Below are positions 1 to 9,453 of a DNA stretch of 64,000 bases, in pieces. The notes below the pieces were generated by a model. The model saw nothing but the letters and a program-made list of their open reading frames with translations, was not told where the DNA came from and ran no database searches. How positions within the stretch are numbered: the first letter of the stretch is position 1; the number at the start of each line of letters is the position of its first letter. A program made the position numbers and the translations under genes. The stretch covers positions 83,534-147,533 of the forward strand of contig JBGANR010000010.1 in NCBI GenBank assembly GCA_044222225.1, given 5' to 3'. The stretch comes from JBGANR01 sp044222225 (GTDB lineage: Bacteria > Actinomycetota > Actinomycetes > Mycobacteriales > Mycobacteriaceae).

Positions 1-147
1 GGCCCGCCGGTGGTCGTCCCACCCCACGACCTCGTTCGTCCCATCCCACTGCCTTCGGCGGCCGGTCCGCCCGGTTGGCGAGTGGTACCTGTCACTGACG
101 GTTTCAGTTGTGATGTAATCCACGGACCGGACATCGGAAGGCGTTTC

Positions 148-2229
148 GTGGCTGTGACGAGGGTGGGCGTGGGGCGCCGGTTGTGGGTGCGGTCGGCGGC
201 GGTGCTCGTCGGGGTGGTGCTGGTGGCGGCCGGGCTCGGGGTCGTGGCGCCGCCGGCGGTGGCGGAGGCCGGGCCGGCGCAGTGGACGGCGACGCACACC
301 GGCGCGCAGCGCTATCCGGACATGCGGACGACGCCCGTGCGGATTCCGATGAGCGACGGCACCGTGTTGTACGCAGATCTGTACCGGCCGGTCGACGCGC
401 GCGGCCGGATCGTCGACGCGAAGCTGCCCGTCGTCGTCAATCTGACGCCGTACACGAAGCTCGTCAGCGCCATCACCCAGGCCGCCGCGAACTATCCGGT
501 GCTCGCGCCGCAGGCGATCGCGCTGCTCAACTCGCTGGATCTGCGCCGGATCGGCATGTCCGGCTACAACGATCTCGTCGGTGCGCTGCGTGGCGGCGAG
601 CTGCAGACGTTCGCCGTCGACCCGCAGCTCGTCAAATCCGGGTACGCGCAACTCGTCGTCGACGTCCGCGGCACCGGGACGTCGCAGGGCACGTGGCAGG
701 TCTTCGGGGAGCGGGAGCAGCAGGACACCGTCGAGGTCATCGACTGGGCGTCGAAGCAGGGCTGGTCGAACGGCCGGATCGGCATGGCCGGCGTCTCGTA
801 CTCGGCGATCAATCAGTTGCAGGCCGGGGCCCGCCGGCCGCCTGCGCTCAAGGCGCTGTTCCCGGTGGTGCCGGGCGCCGATCTCGTCCGTGACGTCGTC
901 GCGCCCGGCGGCGGTATGGGCGTCGGCTTCCTCATGCCGTGGCTGGCGCTCGTCAACTCGGCCAAGTTCATCCCCAACCTCGACCTGATGCTGCGCGGCG
1001 AGTTCGACTACCGCTGGCTCGCCGACCGCATGAAGGACCCGGCGACGTACTTCGACGTCGTCGTGGAGGCACTGGCCACCCGGGACGTCCGCGACTACCG
1101 GGGCGAGACCCGTTCGCTGCTGGACGCGGACTCCGAGCGGCGGCGGACGATGGAGACGGACGTCGCCCGGATCGAGGTGCCGACGTTCACCATCGGCGCG
1201 TTCAATGACCTCTTCACCAACTCCGAGTGGCGGATGCTGCAGCGGCTTCGGCTGCCCGACGCGCAGAAGAAACTCGTCATGAACGACGGCTATCACCTGA
1301 CCTTCGGCTCTAACTTCGGCCGACCGGGGCAGCCGCCGCGGCTCGACGTGCTGCAGCGCGCGTGGTTCGACAAGTGGCTCAAGGGCGTCGACAACGGCAT
1401 CGACAGCTGGTCGCCGGCCACCGTCCAGTCGCAGCCGACGCGCGAATGGACCCATGGGCAGACGTTCCCGTACCCGGGCCACACCTATCAGCGGCAGTAC
1501 CTCACCGGCGCGGCGAGCCGGAGTCACGGCACACCGGTCGTCGCCGACGGCTCGCTCTCGTCGACGCCGCCGACCCGTCCGGCGGTGCGCACCGTCTCGC
1601 CGGGCATCTCGACGCTGTGCTCGCGCGACGCGGCGCAATCGTCGATCGGCATCGTGGCCGTGTTCGACGCCTGCGGCCGCGATTCGCGGGTCGCCGAGAC
1701 CGGTGCGCTCAGCTTCACGACGCCGGCCGTGAAGGCGGCGACGCGGATCAGCGGACCGATGACCCTGCACCTCAACCAGCGGCTCGCGGCGCCGATGGAG
1801 CTTGCGGAATCGGATTCCCGGCAGACCGACGGATACTGGGCCGCGACGGTCAACGCCGTGGCACCGAACGGGCAGTCGACGGTGGTGTCGGCCGGACAGG
1901 TCGTCGTGTCGCTGCGGGAGGTCGATCAGGCCGGCAGTGGGCGGGGGCCGAACGGCGACCTCACCGACACCCGGCTCGCGCTGGACGTCGATCGCGTGCG
2001 GCCGGTGAAGCCGGGGCAGACGGTGGCCGTCGACATCCCGATGACGGCGACGCAGGCGACGCTGCCGCCCGGCTATCGGCTGCGGGTGGACGTCTACGCC
2101 TTCAACGCGCCGAAAGGCGTTCCGGTGGGGCCGACGCTGGCGGCGTCGAGGCTGCGTCCGCAGTCGGTGGTCGTCGACCCGAACGCGCCGAGCTGGCTGA
2201 ATGTGCCGGTGTCGGCGCCGTTGCCATGA
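148..2229 (+). CDS. Secreted CocE/NonD-family hydrolase (peptidase S15 fold)
   Basis: Predicted exported alpha/beta hydrolase of 693 residues, of the family that includes X-Pro dipeptidyl-peptidases, cocaine esterase and related acylases. The N-terminus has basic residues, a hydrophobic stretch of about 25 residues and an AxA-type signal peptidase site (VAEA). The nucleophile elbow is GVSYSA (Ser about 217), unusual in having Ala where most members have GxSYGG. A plausible acid is in GAFNDLF and the His in NDGYHLTF. The C-terminal third matches the beta-rich jelly-roll domain of CocE proteins. GTG at 148 was chosen because GGAAGG at 136-141 lies 6 bases upstream; the frame is open further upstream but that stretch is not signal-like. 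Substrate unknown. Confidence 0.85.
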   Translation: MAVTRVGVGRRLWVRSAAVLVGVVLVAAGLGVVAPPAVAEAGPAQWTATHTGAQRYPDMRTTPVRIPMSDGTVLYADLYRPVDARGRIVDAKLPVVVNLTPYTKLVSAITQAAANYPVLAPQAIALLNSLDLRRIGMSGYNDLVGALRGGELQTFAVDPQLVKSGYAQLVVDVRGTGTSQGTWQVFGEREQQDTVEVIDWASKQGWSNGRIGMAGVSYSAINQLQAGARRPPALKALFPVVPGADLVRDVVAPGGGMGVGFLMPWLALVNSAKFIPNLDLMLRGEFDYRWLADRMKDPATYFDVVVEALATRDVRDYRGETRSLLDADSERRRTMETDVARIEVPTFTIGAFNDLFTNSEWRMLQRLRLPDAQKKLVMNDGYHLTFGSNFGRPGQPPRLDVLQRAWFDKWLKGVDNGIDSWSPATVQSQPTREWTHGQTFPYPGHTYQRQYLTGAASRSHGTPVVADGSLSSTPPTRPAVRTVSPGISTLCSRDAAQSSIGIVAVFDACGRDSRVAETGALSFTTPAVKAATRISGPMTLHLNQRLAAPMELAESDSRQTDGYWAATVNAVAPNGQSTVVSAGQVVVSLREVDQAGSGRGPNGDLTDTRLALDVDRVRPVKPGQTVAVDIPMTATQATLPPGYRLRVDVYAFNAPKGVPVGPTLAASRLRPQSVVVDPNAPSWLNVPVSAPLP

Positions 2230-2348
2230 GGAGGTGCGGTGTGTCGGGTGCGTAGGCGGCGTGTCGCGGGCGCGTGCGGTGTGTCCTGCGCGGCTCGCGA
2301 ATACGGCGTGCTTTCCGGCTGCGTTCGCCGCTAGAATCGTCGACGCGT

Positions 2349-2377
2349 GACGTCCCGCACGAGCGGGACGTCTTTTT
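2349..2377 (+). terminator. Perfect 10-bp hairpin with T5 tail, in the csp leader
   Basis: GACGTCCCGC and GCGGGACGTC pair perfectly around a 4-base loop (ACGA) and are followed by TTTTT: a textbook intrinsic terminator. It lies 120 bases after the hydrolase stop and about 70 bases before the cold-shock gene. A TAGAAT hexamer at 2332-2337 would start a transcript near 2344, just upstream, so the hairpin could terminate the upstream gene or act as an attenuator or RNA thermosensor for the cold-shock gene. Confidence 0.7.
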
Positions 2378-2446
2378 GATGATCGCCCGCTGCCACAGCG
2401 GCGATCAGGCCCGGCGGAATCGGGCAGAGACGAGAAGGTGACGCAG

Positions 2447-2860
2447 GTGCCGACCGGCAAGGTGAAGTGGTACGACGCGAGCAAGGGCTTCGGGTTCCTC
2501 TCGCAGGACGACGGTGAGGACGTGCACGTCCGGGCGTCGGCGCTGCCCGAGGGCACCACGACGCTGAAGCCCGGTCAGCGCGTCGAATTCGGCATGGCCG
2601 CCGGACGACGCGGGCCGCAGGCGCTCACCGTCACGATCCTCGAGCCGGCGCCGAGCGTCGCGAAGGCGGCCCCGCGGCAGCGTCCGGTGGTGCAGAAGAA
2701 GCACACGCCCGACGAGCTGCACGGCATGATCGCCGACCTGGTCACGCTGCTCGAGGCCAAGGTGCAGCCCGATCTGCGGAAGGGCCGCTACCCGGACCGC
2801 AAGACGAGCCGGCAGATCGCGGACGTCGTGAGGGCCGTGGCTGCCGAGCTGGAGAACTGA
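2447..2860 (+). CDS. cspB: Cold-shock protein with C-terminal extension (CspB-like)
   Basis: Single-stranded nucleic-acid-binding protein of 137 residues. Residues 1-65 form an OB-fold cold-shock domain with the RNP1-like KGFGFLS and an RNP2-like DVHVRASAL. The remaining ~70 residues are an alpha-helical extension found in the longer mycobacterial-type cold-shock proteins (Rv0871 is 135 residues from memory), not in the ~67-residue CspA type. GTG at 2447 (MPTGKVKW) was chosen over GTG at 2438 because GAGAAGG at 2432-2438 is correctly spaced for it and the family begins MPTGKVKW. Probably an RNA chaperone; the leader hairpin upstream may control it. Confidence 0.88.
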   Translation: MPTGKVKWYDASKGFGFLSQDDGEDVHVRASALPEGTTTLKPGQRVEFGMAAGRRGPQALTVTILEPAPSVAKAAPRQRPVVQKKHTPDELHGMIADLVTLLEAKVQPDLRKGRYPDRKTSRQIADVVRAVAAELEN

Positions 2861-2890
2861 GCGCGCATCGGGAGAGTTCGCCGATATAGA

Positions 2891-2952
2891 CCGGCAATAG
2901 TGTAACGGTTTCGTTATGCTATTGCCGGTTTCGCATATTGCGGCAATGCCGC
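2891..2952. repeat. Long dyad and short hairpin in an AT-rich island
   Basis: Positions 2891-2907 and 2912-2928 pair over 17 positions (15 Watson-Crick, two G-U as RNA) around the loop GTTT. A second hairpin follows (GCGGC 2940-2944, GCCGC 2948-2952). The segment is much more AT-rich than its surroundings and lies between the convergent cold-shock and DUF2771 genes. Most likely a bidirectional terminator lacking a T-run; a relic of a dispersed palindromic repeat is the alternative. Confidence 0.55.
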
Positions 2953-3107
2953 GAATGAGGCCGTTGTTGGTGCGGTAGTCGCCGCCTACGGCGACGGCCC
3001 TGAACTTGACTGACCAGTACCTGTTGCTCAGCGGGCCGACGCGGCGACTATCACCACGGGTGCGCCCATAGCTGTCGACTTCGCCGCTCGGGTGTCGAAG
3101 TCGGGCG

Positions 3108-3641
3108 TCAGACCGCAGGCAGGAACTCGTCGGGCAGTGCGTTGAGGTGCCACAGTTTGTCGACGCCGAACCGGCCGCCGAAGTCGATGGCGGCCGGGGT
3201 GTGGATCTCGATCGTCGACAGCCGGCGTTCGTTCGTCGAGTGCAGCAGCACCGTGAACGACGTGCGGGGCCGGAACGTCCGCTCCTCGGGCATCTCGAAC
3301 GTGCCGTCCGCGTTCTGGTACTGCACGATCAGCGTCCAGGGCGCCTCGTAGACGAGCTTGGGCACCGAGAGCCACAGCGTTCCGCCGGGATGCACGGGGA
3401 CGCGCGCCGGATCGCCGATCTCGATCTGCGCCGCGGCGGTGCAGCGCTCGAAGCGCAGGCCACAGTCGGCGCTCGGCGCGACGCGCTGCATGCCGGCGGC
3501 CGTCGTCACCTGGATGTGGCTCTCCGGAGCGGCGTCGCGGGGCGTCAGCACCGCCAACAGGGCGCCGACGACGGCTCCGACGACGATGAGAGTCGCCGCG
3601 GCGACGAGGACGAACTTCTTTTCTCCGGAGCGCAGCGCCAC
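3108..3641 (-). CDS. DUF2771 family membrane-anchored protein
   Basis: Protein of 177 residues with one N-terminal transmembrane helix (about residues 9-32) after a short basic cytoplasmic tail, then an extracytoplasmic domain with two cysteines (ADCGLRFERC) that could form a disulfide. It matches the actinobacterial DUF2771 family, whose M. tuberculosis member (Rv0875c, from memory) occupies the same place between cspB and an MFS gene. The start is GTG. The MFS gene lies 31 bases upstream on the same strand, so the two may be cotranscribed. Function unknown. Confidence 0.8.
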   Translation of the reverse strand: MALRSGEKKFVLVAAATLIVVGAVVGALLAVLTPRDAAPESHIQVTTAAGMQRVAPSADCGLRFERCTAAAQIEIGDPARVPVHPGGTLWLSVPKLVYEAPWTLIVQYQNADGTFEMPEERTFRPRTSFTVLLHSTNERRLSTIEIHTPAAIDFGGRFGVDKLWHLNALPDEFLPAV

Positions 3642-3672
3642 GGGGCACAGCCTAGAGGAGCGCCTCCGCGAC

Positions 3673-5613
3673 CTATCCGGGCTGCCCGTCGCGCCGGATG
3701 ATTCCCGACGGCATCGACACCTCGGGGCGCTTGCCGCCGAAGCCCGGGACCAGGGTGGCGCCGCGGAGCGTCAGGGCCGTCTGGACGAGGCCGATGACCA
3801 GCAGCGCCGAGACGATCGCGAACGGCAGGCCGAGACCCCGGTCGTGCCAGAGCAGGACGCCCAGCGCCGCACCGAGCACCCAGGTCAGCTGCAGCACCGT
3901 CTCACTGCGGCCGAACGCCGACGCCCGCGATTCCTCGGGCAGGTCGTTCTGGATCGACGCGTCGAGACAGACCTTGCCGACCGCGGATGCGGCGGAGGCG
4001 ACGAAGGTGGCGATGCCGGCGACGAGGATGTTGCCGAGCAGAGCCGCGCCGACGGCACCGACGGTGCACACCGCGGTGCAGATGACGTTGATGCGGGCGG
4101 TGTGCCCGAGCTTCATCCGGGTGCCGGCGGCGTTGCCGAGGAAGGTGCCGACGCCGGCCGCCGCGCCGATGCCGCCGATGATCGCGAGCTGTTGCCAGGG
4201 CTCCAGGTGCGCCTGGGCCTTGGCGTAGAACGCGACGAACAGGGTGAGGAAGCCGGTGAAGATACGGATGGTGCCGTTGCCCCACAATCCCGTGAGAACG
4301 GAGCGGCCGAGCGGCTGGCGCATCGCCGCCGCGATGCCGAGACCGCGGGCGGTGTGTTCCTCTTCTCCTTCGACCGCGGAGTACGCCCACGGGCGGTCGC
4401 CGTCGGCCGCGGGCTCGCCGTGATAGGTGAGGGTCGTCGGCACCTCGCCCTCGGTCACCTCGACCCAGGACGGGATGCGCATGCACAGCCACACGCCGAC
4501 GAGTGCGACGACGACGAGCAGGATGAGCGCGCCGGGGAGCTCGAAGAGCCGGCCGAGGCCGACGTCGAAGATCGCCGCGATGCCGCCGCCGACGCCGTAG
4601 CCGAAGACGAGGCCGAACGTCGTCAATCGGGAATTGACGCGCACGAGGTCGATGGCGGGCGGCACGACGCGCGGCGTCACCGCCGATTTGAGGACGCCGA
4701 ACGATTTGGACATCACGAGCATGCCCAAGGCGCACGGATAGAGCGCCCACGGCTGATAGTCGATCAACCCGTCGGCGTTGACGAAGCTGTACGAGATGAT
4801 GACGAGCGCCAGCAGCGCGCGGACCCCGAACGTCGTCGCCATCGCGACCCGACGGCCGCGCTGCAGCCGGTCGAGCAGCGGTCCGATGAGCGGGGCGATG
4901 ACGGCGAACGGCGCGATGTTGATGAGCAGGTACAGCGCCACCTTGCTCTTCGACTCGCCCTGCGCGGCGGCGAAGAACAGTGTGTTGGCGAGGGCGACCG
5001 ACATCATCGCGTCGAGTGCGAAGTTGAGGATCGTCGGGTAGGTGAGCGCTTCGAGGCCGGAGCGGTCGGCGCCGTCGGCGGCCGCCGCGCGGTTGAACGC
5101 CCGGACGCCCTTCTGCGTCAGCTCCCGGCTGCGCATCGCCGCGACGCGCGTCACCGTCAGCTTCTTCGGCATCCGGCGTTCGCGGTCCTCGTCCGCGCGG
5201 CGCCGCGCGCGGTCGGTGTCGGTCGCGTCGATGGAGTCCAGATGCGGGTTGTACGACGGAGTCGCCCGGGGCGGGGGGATGTCGCGGTCGGCCGACGGGA
5301 GGTTCTGCTCCGGGCGTGGGGCCGGACGCGGCGGCGTCGGCGTGACGTGCGGCGCCGTCCCCCGGGGCGGCTGCGGACGCTGCCCGGTCGGCGGTCGGGG
5401 CCGGCGGGGACGCCCCACCGGCGTCTCCGGCGTCGGATAGTTGTCGAGACCCGGGTGGCGAGCGGCGTCGCCCGACGGTCGGGGACCGTAGGGATCGGGG
5501 CCGGGGCGTCCGCCGGGAGGAACGCCGGGACGCCGGTGTGGCACGGGCGGTTCACCGCCTTGTCGCGGGCCGCGCGGACCGCCGGAGGGGTGAGGAGGCT
5601 CGGCGCGGTTCAC
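3673..5613 (-). CDS. MFS-type membrane protein with long Pro-rich N-terminus
   Basis: Integral membrane protein of 646 residues. Residues 1 to about 120 are a low-complexity Pro/Arg/Gly-rich cytoplasmic tail, followed by a charged segment. About twelve hydrophobic segments of a major-facilitator fold occupy residues ~190-630, with a soluble loop in the middle rich in Glu/Asp. It corresponds by content and position to Rv0876c. Start GTG 5613 opens the Pro-rich tail; the frame stays open beyond it but has no support. Divergent from the DUF3027 gene across 99 bases. Substrate unknown; the long tail may bind partner proteins. Confidence 0.82.
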   Translation of the reverse strand: MNRAEPPHPSGGPRGPRQGGEPPVPHRRPGVPPGGRPGPDPYGPRPSGDAARHPGLDNYPTPETPVGRPRRPRPPTGQRPQPPRGTAPHVTPTPPRPAPRPEQNLPSADRDIPPPRATPSYNPHLDSIDATDTDRARRRADEDRERRMPKKLTVTRVAAMRSRELTQKGVRAFNRAAAADGADRSGLEALTYPTILNFALDAMMSVALANTLFFAAAQGESKSKVALYLLINIAPFAVIAPLIGPLLDRLQRGRRVAMATTFGVRALLALVIISYSFVNADGLIDYQPWALYPCALGMLVMSKSFGVLKSAVTPRVVPPAIDLVRVNSRLTTFGLVFGYGVGGGIAAIFDVGLGRLFELPGALILLVVVALVGVWLCMRIPSWVEVTEGEVPTTLTYHGEPAADGDRPWAYSAVEGEEEHTARGLGIAAAMRQPLGRSVLTGLWGNGTIRIFTGFLTLFVAFYAKAQAHLEPWQQLAIIGGIGAAAGVGTFLGNAAGTRMKLGHTARINVICTAVCTVGAVGAALLGNILVAGIATFVASAASAVGKVCLDASIQNDLPEESRASAFGRSETVLQLTWVLGAALGVLLWHDRGLGLPFAIVSALLVIGLVQTALTLRGATLVPGFGGKRPEVSMPSGIIRRDGQPG

Positions 5614-5712
5614 ACGTCCGATTGTTCCCCATGGGTCCGACAGGAACCACATGCGGCCGCGGCGCGGCGGGACACGTCCCCCGATGTCGGAGGTGTGGGG
5701 CACACTGATCAC

Positions 5713-6534
5713 GTGAGTTCCGAGCATCCGAGCCCCCCTGCCGTGATCCCCGGCGACGCCGACGTGTCCGACACGGCCCGGTTGCTCGCCGCCGTCGACG
5801 TCGCCCGCGCCGCGGTCGCCGCCGACGCGGGGGACGACGCGATCGGTGAGTACGTCGACGCCGTCGCGGAGGACGAGGCCGCCGCCTCGCATTACTTCCG
5901 GGCGGAGCTGGCCGGTTATCGGGGCTGGTGCTGGTGCGTCGTGCTCGCGTCGGCGCCCGAGGGTGAGCCGACGGTCAGTGAAGTGACGCTCCTCCCCGGT
6001 CCCGGCGCGCTGACGGCTCCGGAATGGGTGCCGTGGGCCGAGCGGATCCGGCCCGGCGATCTCAATCCGGGTGACCTCATCGCGGCGCCCGAGGACGATC
6101 CGCGGCTCGTGCCGGGACAGGTGGACGCCGGTGAGGCACGCGCCGGGCGCCGGGCACCGGCGGGCGTGGCGACGACGGAGCCGGACGAGGTCGTGGTGCC
6201 CGCCGAACTGGGCTTCGGGCGGCGCCGTCAGCTCAGCCGCGAGGGTCGGCGTCTGGCGGCCACTCGCTGGCAGCTCTCCGACTACGGTCCGGACACCGCG
6301 ATGGCGCAGGCGGCGGCCCACACGTGCGGCGGATGCGGCTTCTATCTGCCGGTCCGCGGCGAGCTCGGCGCGGCGTTCGGCGTCTGCACCAACGAATACG
6401 CGGCCGATGGGCACGTCGTCAGCGTCGACTACGGCTGCGGCGCGCACTCCGACGTGACGACGCCGGCGCCCCACGAACGCAACCCGTACACGGCGTTCGA
6501 CGACGGCGCCGTCGAGATCGTCGGCACGGCCTAG
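5713..6534 (+). CDS. DUF3027 family protein
   Basis: Soluble protein of 273 residues of the actinobacterial DUF3027 family (Rv0877 is the positional counterpart from memory). The N-terminal ~110 residues are Ala/Asp/Glu-rich with an aromatic core (GYRGWCWCVVLA). The C-terminus carries a cysteine cluster (HTCGGCGFYL, then FGVCTNEY, then DYGCGAHSD) that looks like a small metal-binding site. Start GTG 5713; no good ribosome-binding site is present, but CACACT lies 6 bases upstream as a possible -10 of a leaderless mRNA. Function unknown; the next gene on the strand is the large ATPase 71 bases downstream. Confidence 0.82.
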   Translation: MSSEHPSPPAVIPGDADVSDTARLLAAVDVARAAVAADAGDDAIGEYVDAVAEDEAAASHYFRAELAGYRGWCWCVVLASAPEGEPTVSEVTLLPGPGALTAPEWVPWAERIRPGDLNPGDLIAAPEDDPRLVPGQVDAGEARAGRRAPAGVATTEPDEVVVPAELGFGRRRQLSREGRRLAATRWQLSDYGPDTAMAQAAAHTCGGCGFYLPVRGELGAAFGVCTNEYAADGHVVSVDYGCGAHSDVTTPAPHERNPYTAFDDGAVEIVGTA

Positions 6535-6605
6535 ATGAGCGGCGGGTCGACGCTCGGCGCCGGGGTGCGCCCCGATGCGTCGGGCAGCGGCCCGGCGACC
6601 GCACG

Positions 6606-9449
6606 GTGACCGATCCGTTCGGGCTCGCGCGGCTGCGGGCCGCCGCGCTCGACGCGTGGACGGCGTCGCCGACGCGTCTCATCGAGGACACCGCGGCCGA
6701 GCGGGAGCTCGCCGAGGTGGGTTATCGCGACCGGCTGCTCGTCGAACTCGTCCAGAACGCCGCCGACGCGGCGGTCCTCGACGGGGCGACGGGCAGCGTC
6801 GTCGCCGACGCGCCGGGGGACGGCACGCTGCACGTCGCCAATACCGGCGCTCCGCTGACGGCGGCCGGTGTCGTCTCGCTGGCGTCGTTGCGGGCGTCGG
6901 AGAAGGTACGTGCGGGTGAACCGGGATCCGGCGATCGGGTCGGCCGGTTCGGTGTGGGTTTCGCCGCCGTGGCGGCCGTCGCCGACGAGGTCGAGGTGCG
7001 GTCGACGAGCGGCTCGGTGCTGTTCTCGCGGGCACGGACGGCCGACGCGCTCGCGGAACGCGGCGTCGTGGTCGCACCGGGCGACGTGCCGCTGCTGCGG
7101 CTGCCGTTCGAATCGGCGGAGCCGCCGAGAGCGGGATTCGCGACGGAGGTCGTCCTGCGGCTCACGGCCGGCGTCGACGTGGCGACCCTGCTCGACGCCG
7201 GCGTGGCGGTACCGCTGCTACTCGGGTTGCCCGCGGTGGGCCGGATCACGATCGGTGCGACCCGGTTCGAGAGGGTGGAGCGGGCGGCGGAGCTCGTCGT
7301 CATAGTGACTGGCGAGCCTGACGTCGTCGCAGGTGAGCGGCGGTTCCGCAGATGGCCGGGCGCGTCGGCGGACGTCTTCGCCGAACTCGACGAACGGGGC
7401 CGGATCGTGGCCGCGCCGGAGGCCGCCGTGCTGTACGCGCCGACCCCGTCGGCCGTGCCGCTGAGCCTGCCCGCGATCGTCGTCACCCGGCTGCCGACGA
7501 CCCCGGACAGGCGCGAGCTCTTTCCCGGCACCGAGGTGGCGCCGCTGGCCCGTGACTACGCGGACGCCGTGGTCGAGTTCGGGGTGGCGCTGCTGCCGGA
7601 GCCCGGGCTCGGCGCCGGGCCGGTGGACGCCGAGCTGCGCGGTCGCGTGCTCACCGAACTCGCCGGCCGCCGCTGGCTGCCCGGCGGCGACCCGGCGGAG
7701 CACGTCCTGCTCGTCCCGTCGCGGGCACGCCTCGTCCGGGACCTGTCGCCGGCACTGGCGACGCTGCTCGCGGACAGGATCGGCGACCTCGTCGTGCCGG
7801 AACTATCCGGTCCCGGCTCGCGGCGCCGACTCGCGGCGCTCGGCGTCACCGAGTTGACGCCCAGTGGTCTCGCCGACGAGCTGGCCTCCACCGACGCCGA
7901 TCCGGCCTGGTGGGGACGTCTCTACGGCGAGCTCGCCGCCCTCGTCCCGGGGCCCGACGCCGCCGACGTGTTCGGCGCGCTGCCGGTGCCGCTCGCGCGC
8001 GGTGGCCGACGAATCGGCGCGCGGGGCACGTTCGTGCTCGACGGCGCGGGATCGGCGGCGCCGTCCTGGCTGCCGGTGGTCCATCCCGACGCGGTCGACC
8101 CGTTGCTGACGCGTCTCGGCGCCGAGTCGCTCTCCGCGTACGATGCGCTGACCCATCCCGCGCTCGTCGAGCTCGTCCACGAGATGGAGCTTGCGGAATC
8201 GTCCTTCGGCGGTGTCGACATCGACCTCACCCGCGAGGTGCTGGTCCTCGCCCGCCGCGCGCCGGGGGCGTCGCTCGGCGACCGGCTCGGCCGGCTTCCC
8301 GTGCCGGACGTCGACGGCGAGCTCGCCGACGCCGACGAGCTCATCGTCCCGGGCTCGCCGCTGGCCGGGGTCGTCGCCGACGACGTGCCGTTCGGCCTCG
8401 TCGACCCGGCCTGGCTCGACGAGTTCGGCGCCGAGGCGCTGGGCGTCATCGGCGTCGCACACGATTTCGCGGTCGTGCACGACGCTCTGCCGACCGGCCC
8501 CGATCACGACCTCGACGATGAGGACGCCTGGTGGGCGGGGCTCGCCGAGCCGCCGGATCGGCTGGTCGCCGTGCGCGACCTCGACCTCGTCGACCCCGCC
8601 CGGTGGCCCGCCGCGCTGGCGATGCTCGCGGCCGGCGTCGAGACCGCGCCCCTGCTGGCCGATCGCGACGGCCACACGGCGTGGTGGCTGCGACGACACG
8701 CCGTGCTCGACCCCGGCGGTTCGGCCGAGGCGACGCCACTGCGGCTGTTGCGAGACCCCGACGCGTCCGATCTCGCGGGGCTCTTCGACCCGCTGCCCGA
8801 CATCGGCGTGTCCGCGGAGGCGCTCGGCGCGCTCCTCGCCGACGGCGTCGTCGACGACGCGGAGACGGCCGCCCACCTGCTCGAACGGCTCGGCGATCCG
8901 GATGTCGCCGTGACTCCCGGGGCGGCCCTCGCCGCCCACGCCGCGCTTGCGGACGCCTATCGTGCGGGACGGCTCGACCTCGACGCGCTCGCGCCGCCGC
9001 GGCGCGTCCGGACTCTGGCGGGGACGGCCGTCGACCGGAAGGACGCCGTGGTGATCGACCGCCCGTGGTTCGCGGAGGCGATCGAGCCGGAACGGGCCGT
9101 CGCCGCGTCCGCGGGACAGGGGCTCACCGGCGGTGCGCGGACGGCGTCGGCGCTCGCCGACGTCCTCGACGTGCCGTGCGCATCGGAGGAATCGGCCGTC
9201 CACATCGTGTCGACGGGGCGGGCGAGCCGCTGGTCCGACGAGCCGGCCCTCGTACGCGCCGCGGTCGCGGCGGGGCTGCCGGTGCCGCCGGGGCCGGTCG
9301 TCGTCCACCCGGAACTCGTCGTCGACGCGGGTGACCGACGACTTCCGGTGCCGTGGTGGCGCGACGAGCGCGGCGTCGTCCATCTCACCGAGGGCGCGGG
9401 CGTCCCACCGTGGGGGATGGAGCAGGTTCGGGACGTCGACGAGAGGTGA
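6606..9449 (+). CDS. Large GHKL ATPase, sacsin N-terminal-like
   Basis: Protein of 947 residues. The first ~200 residues form a GHKL (Hsp90/histidine-kinase/sacsin-type) ATPase: N-box ELVQNAADAA, a G1-like VANTGAPL (Asn where Hsp90 has Asp) and G2 GRFGVGFAAV. The remaining ~700 residues are Asp/Ala/Val-rich with no transmembrane segment and no recognisable catalytic domain. Such proteins may act as chaperone-like or signalling ATPases, but the role in Actinobacteria is not known to me. Start GTG 6606 opens at VTDPFGLARL. The stop is 4 bases before the next gene, so the two are almost certainly cotranscribed. Confidence 0.75.
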   Translation: MTDPFGLARLRAAALDAWTASPTRLIEDTAAERELAEVGYRDRLLVELVQNAADAAVLDGATGSVVADAPGDGTLHVANTGAPLTAAGVVSLASLRASEKVRAGEPGSGDRVGRFGVGFAAVAAVADEVEVRSTSGSVLFSRARTADALAERGVVVAPGDVPLLRLPFESAEPPRAGFATEVVLRLTAGVDVATLLDAGVAVPLLLGLPAVGRITIGATRFERVERAAELVVIVTGEPDVVAGERRFRRWPGASADVFAELDERGRIVAAPEAAVLYAPTPSAVPLSLPAIVVTRLPTTPDRRELFPGTEVAPLARDYADAVVEFGVALLPEPGLGAGPVDAELRGRVLTELAGRRWLPGGDPAEHVLLVPSRARLVRDLSPALATLLADRIGDLVVPELSGPGSRRRLAALGVTELTPSGLADELASTDADPAWWGRLYGELAALVPGPDAADVFGALPVPLARGGRRIGARGTFVLDGAGSAAPSWLPVVHPDAVDPLLTRLGAESLSAYDALTHPALVELVHEMELAESSFGGVDIDLTREVLVLARRAPGASLGDRLGRLPVPDVDGELADADELIVPGSPLAGVVADDVPFGLVDPAWLDEFGAEALGVIGVAHDFAVVHDALPTGPDHDLDDEDAWWAGLAEPPDRLVAVRDLDLVDPARWPAALAMLAAGVETAPLLADRDGHTAWWLRRHAVLDPGGSAEATPLRLLRDPDASDLAGLFDPLPDIGVSAEALGALLADGVVDDAETAAHLLERLGDPDVAVTPGAALAAHAALADAYRAGRLDLDALAPPRRVRTLAGTAVDRKDAVVIDRPWFAEAIEPERAVAASAGQGLTGGARTASALADVLDVPCASEESAVHIVSTGRASRWSDEPALVRAAVAAGLPVPPGPVVVHPELVVDAGDRRLPVPWWRDERGVVHLTEGAGVPPWGMEQVRDVDER

Positions 9450-9453
9450 GGCG

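Noticed and set aside
3358..5712. Long open plus-strand frame over the MFS gene that leads into the DUF3027 gene
   Set aside because: It is antisense to a clear 12-helix transporter, has Arg/Asp-rich composition typical of GC-rich shadow frames, and only its last 273 codons (from 5713) are protein-like.
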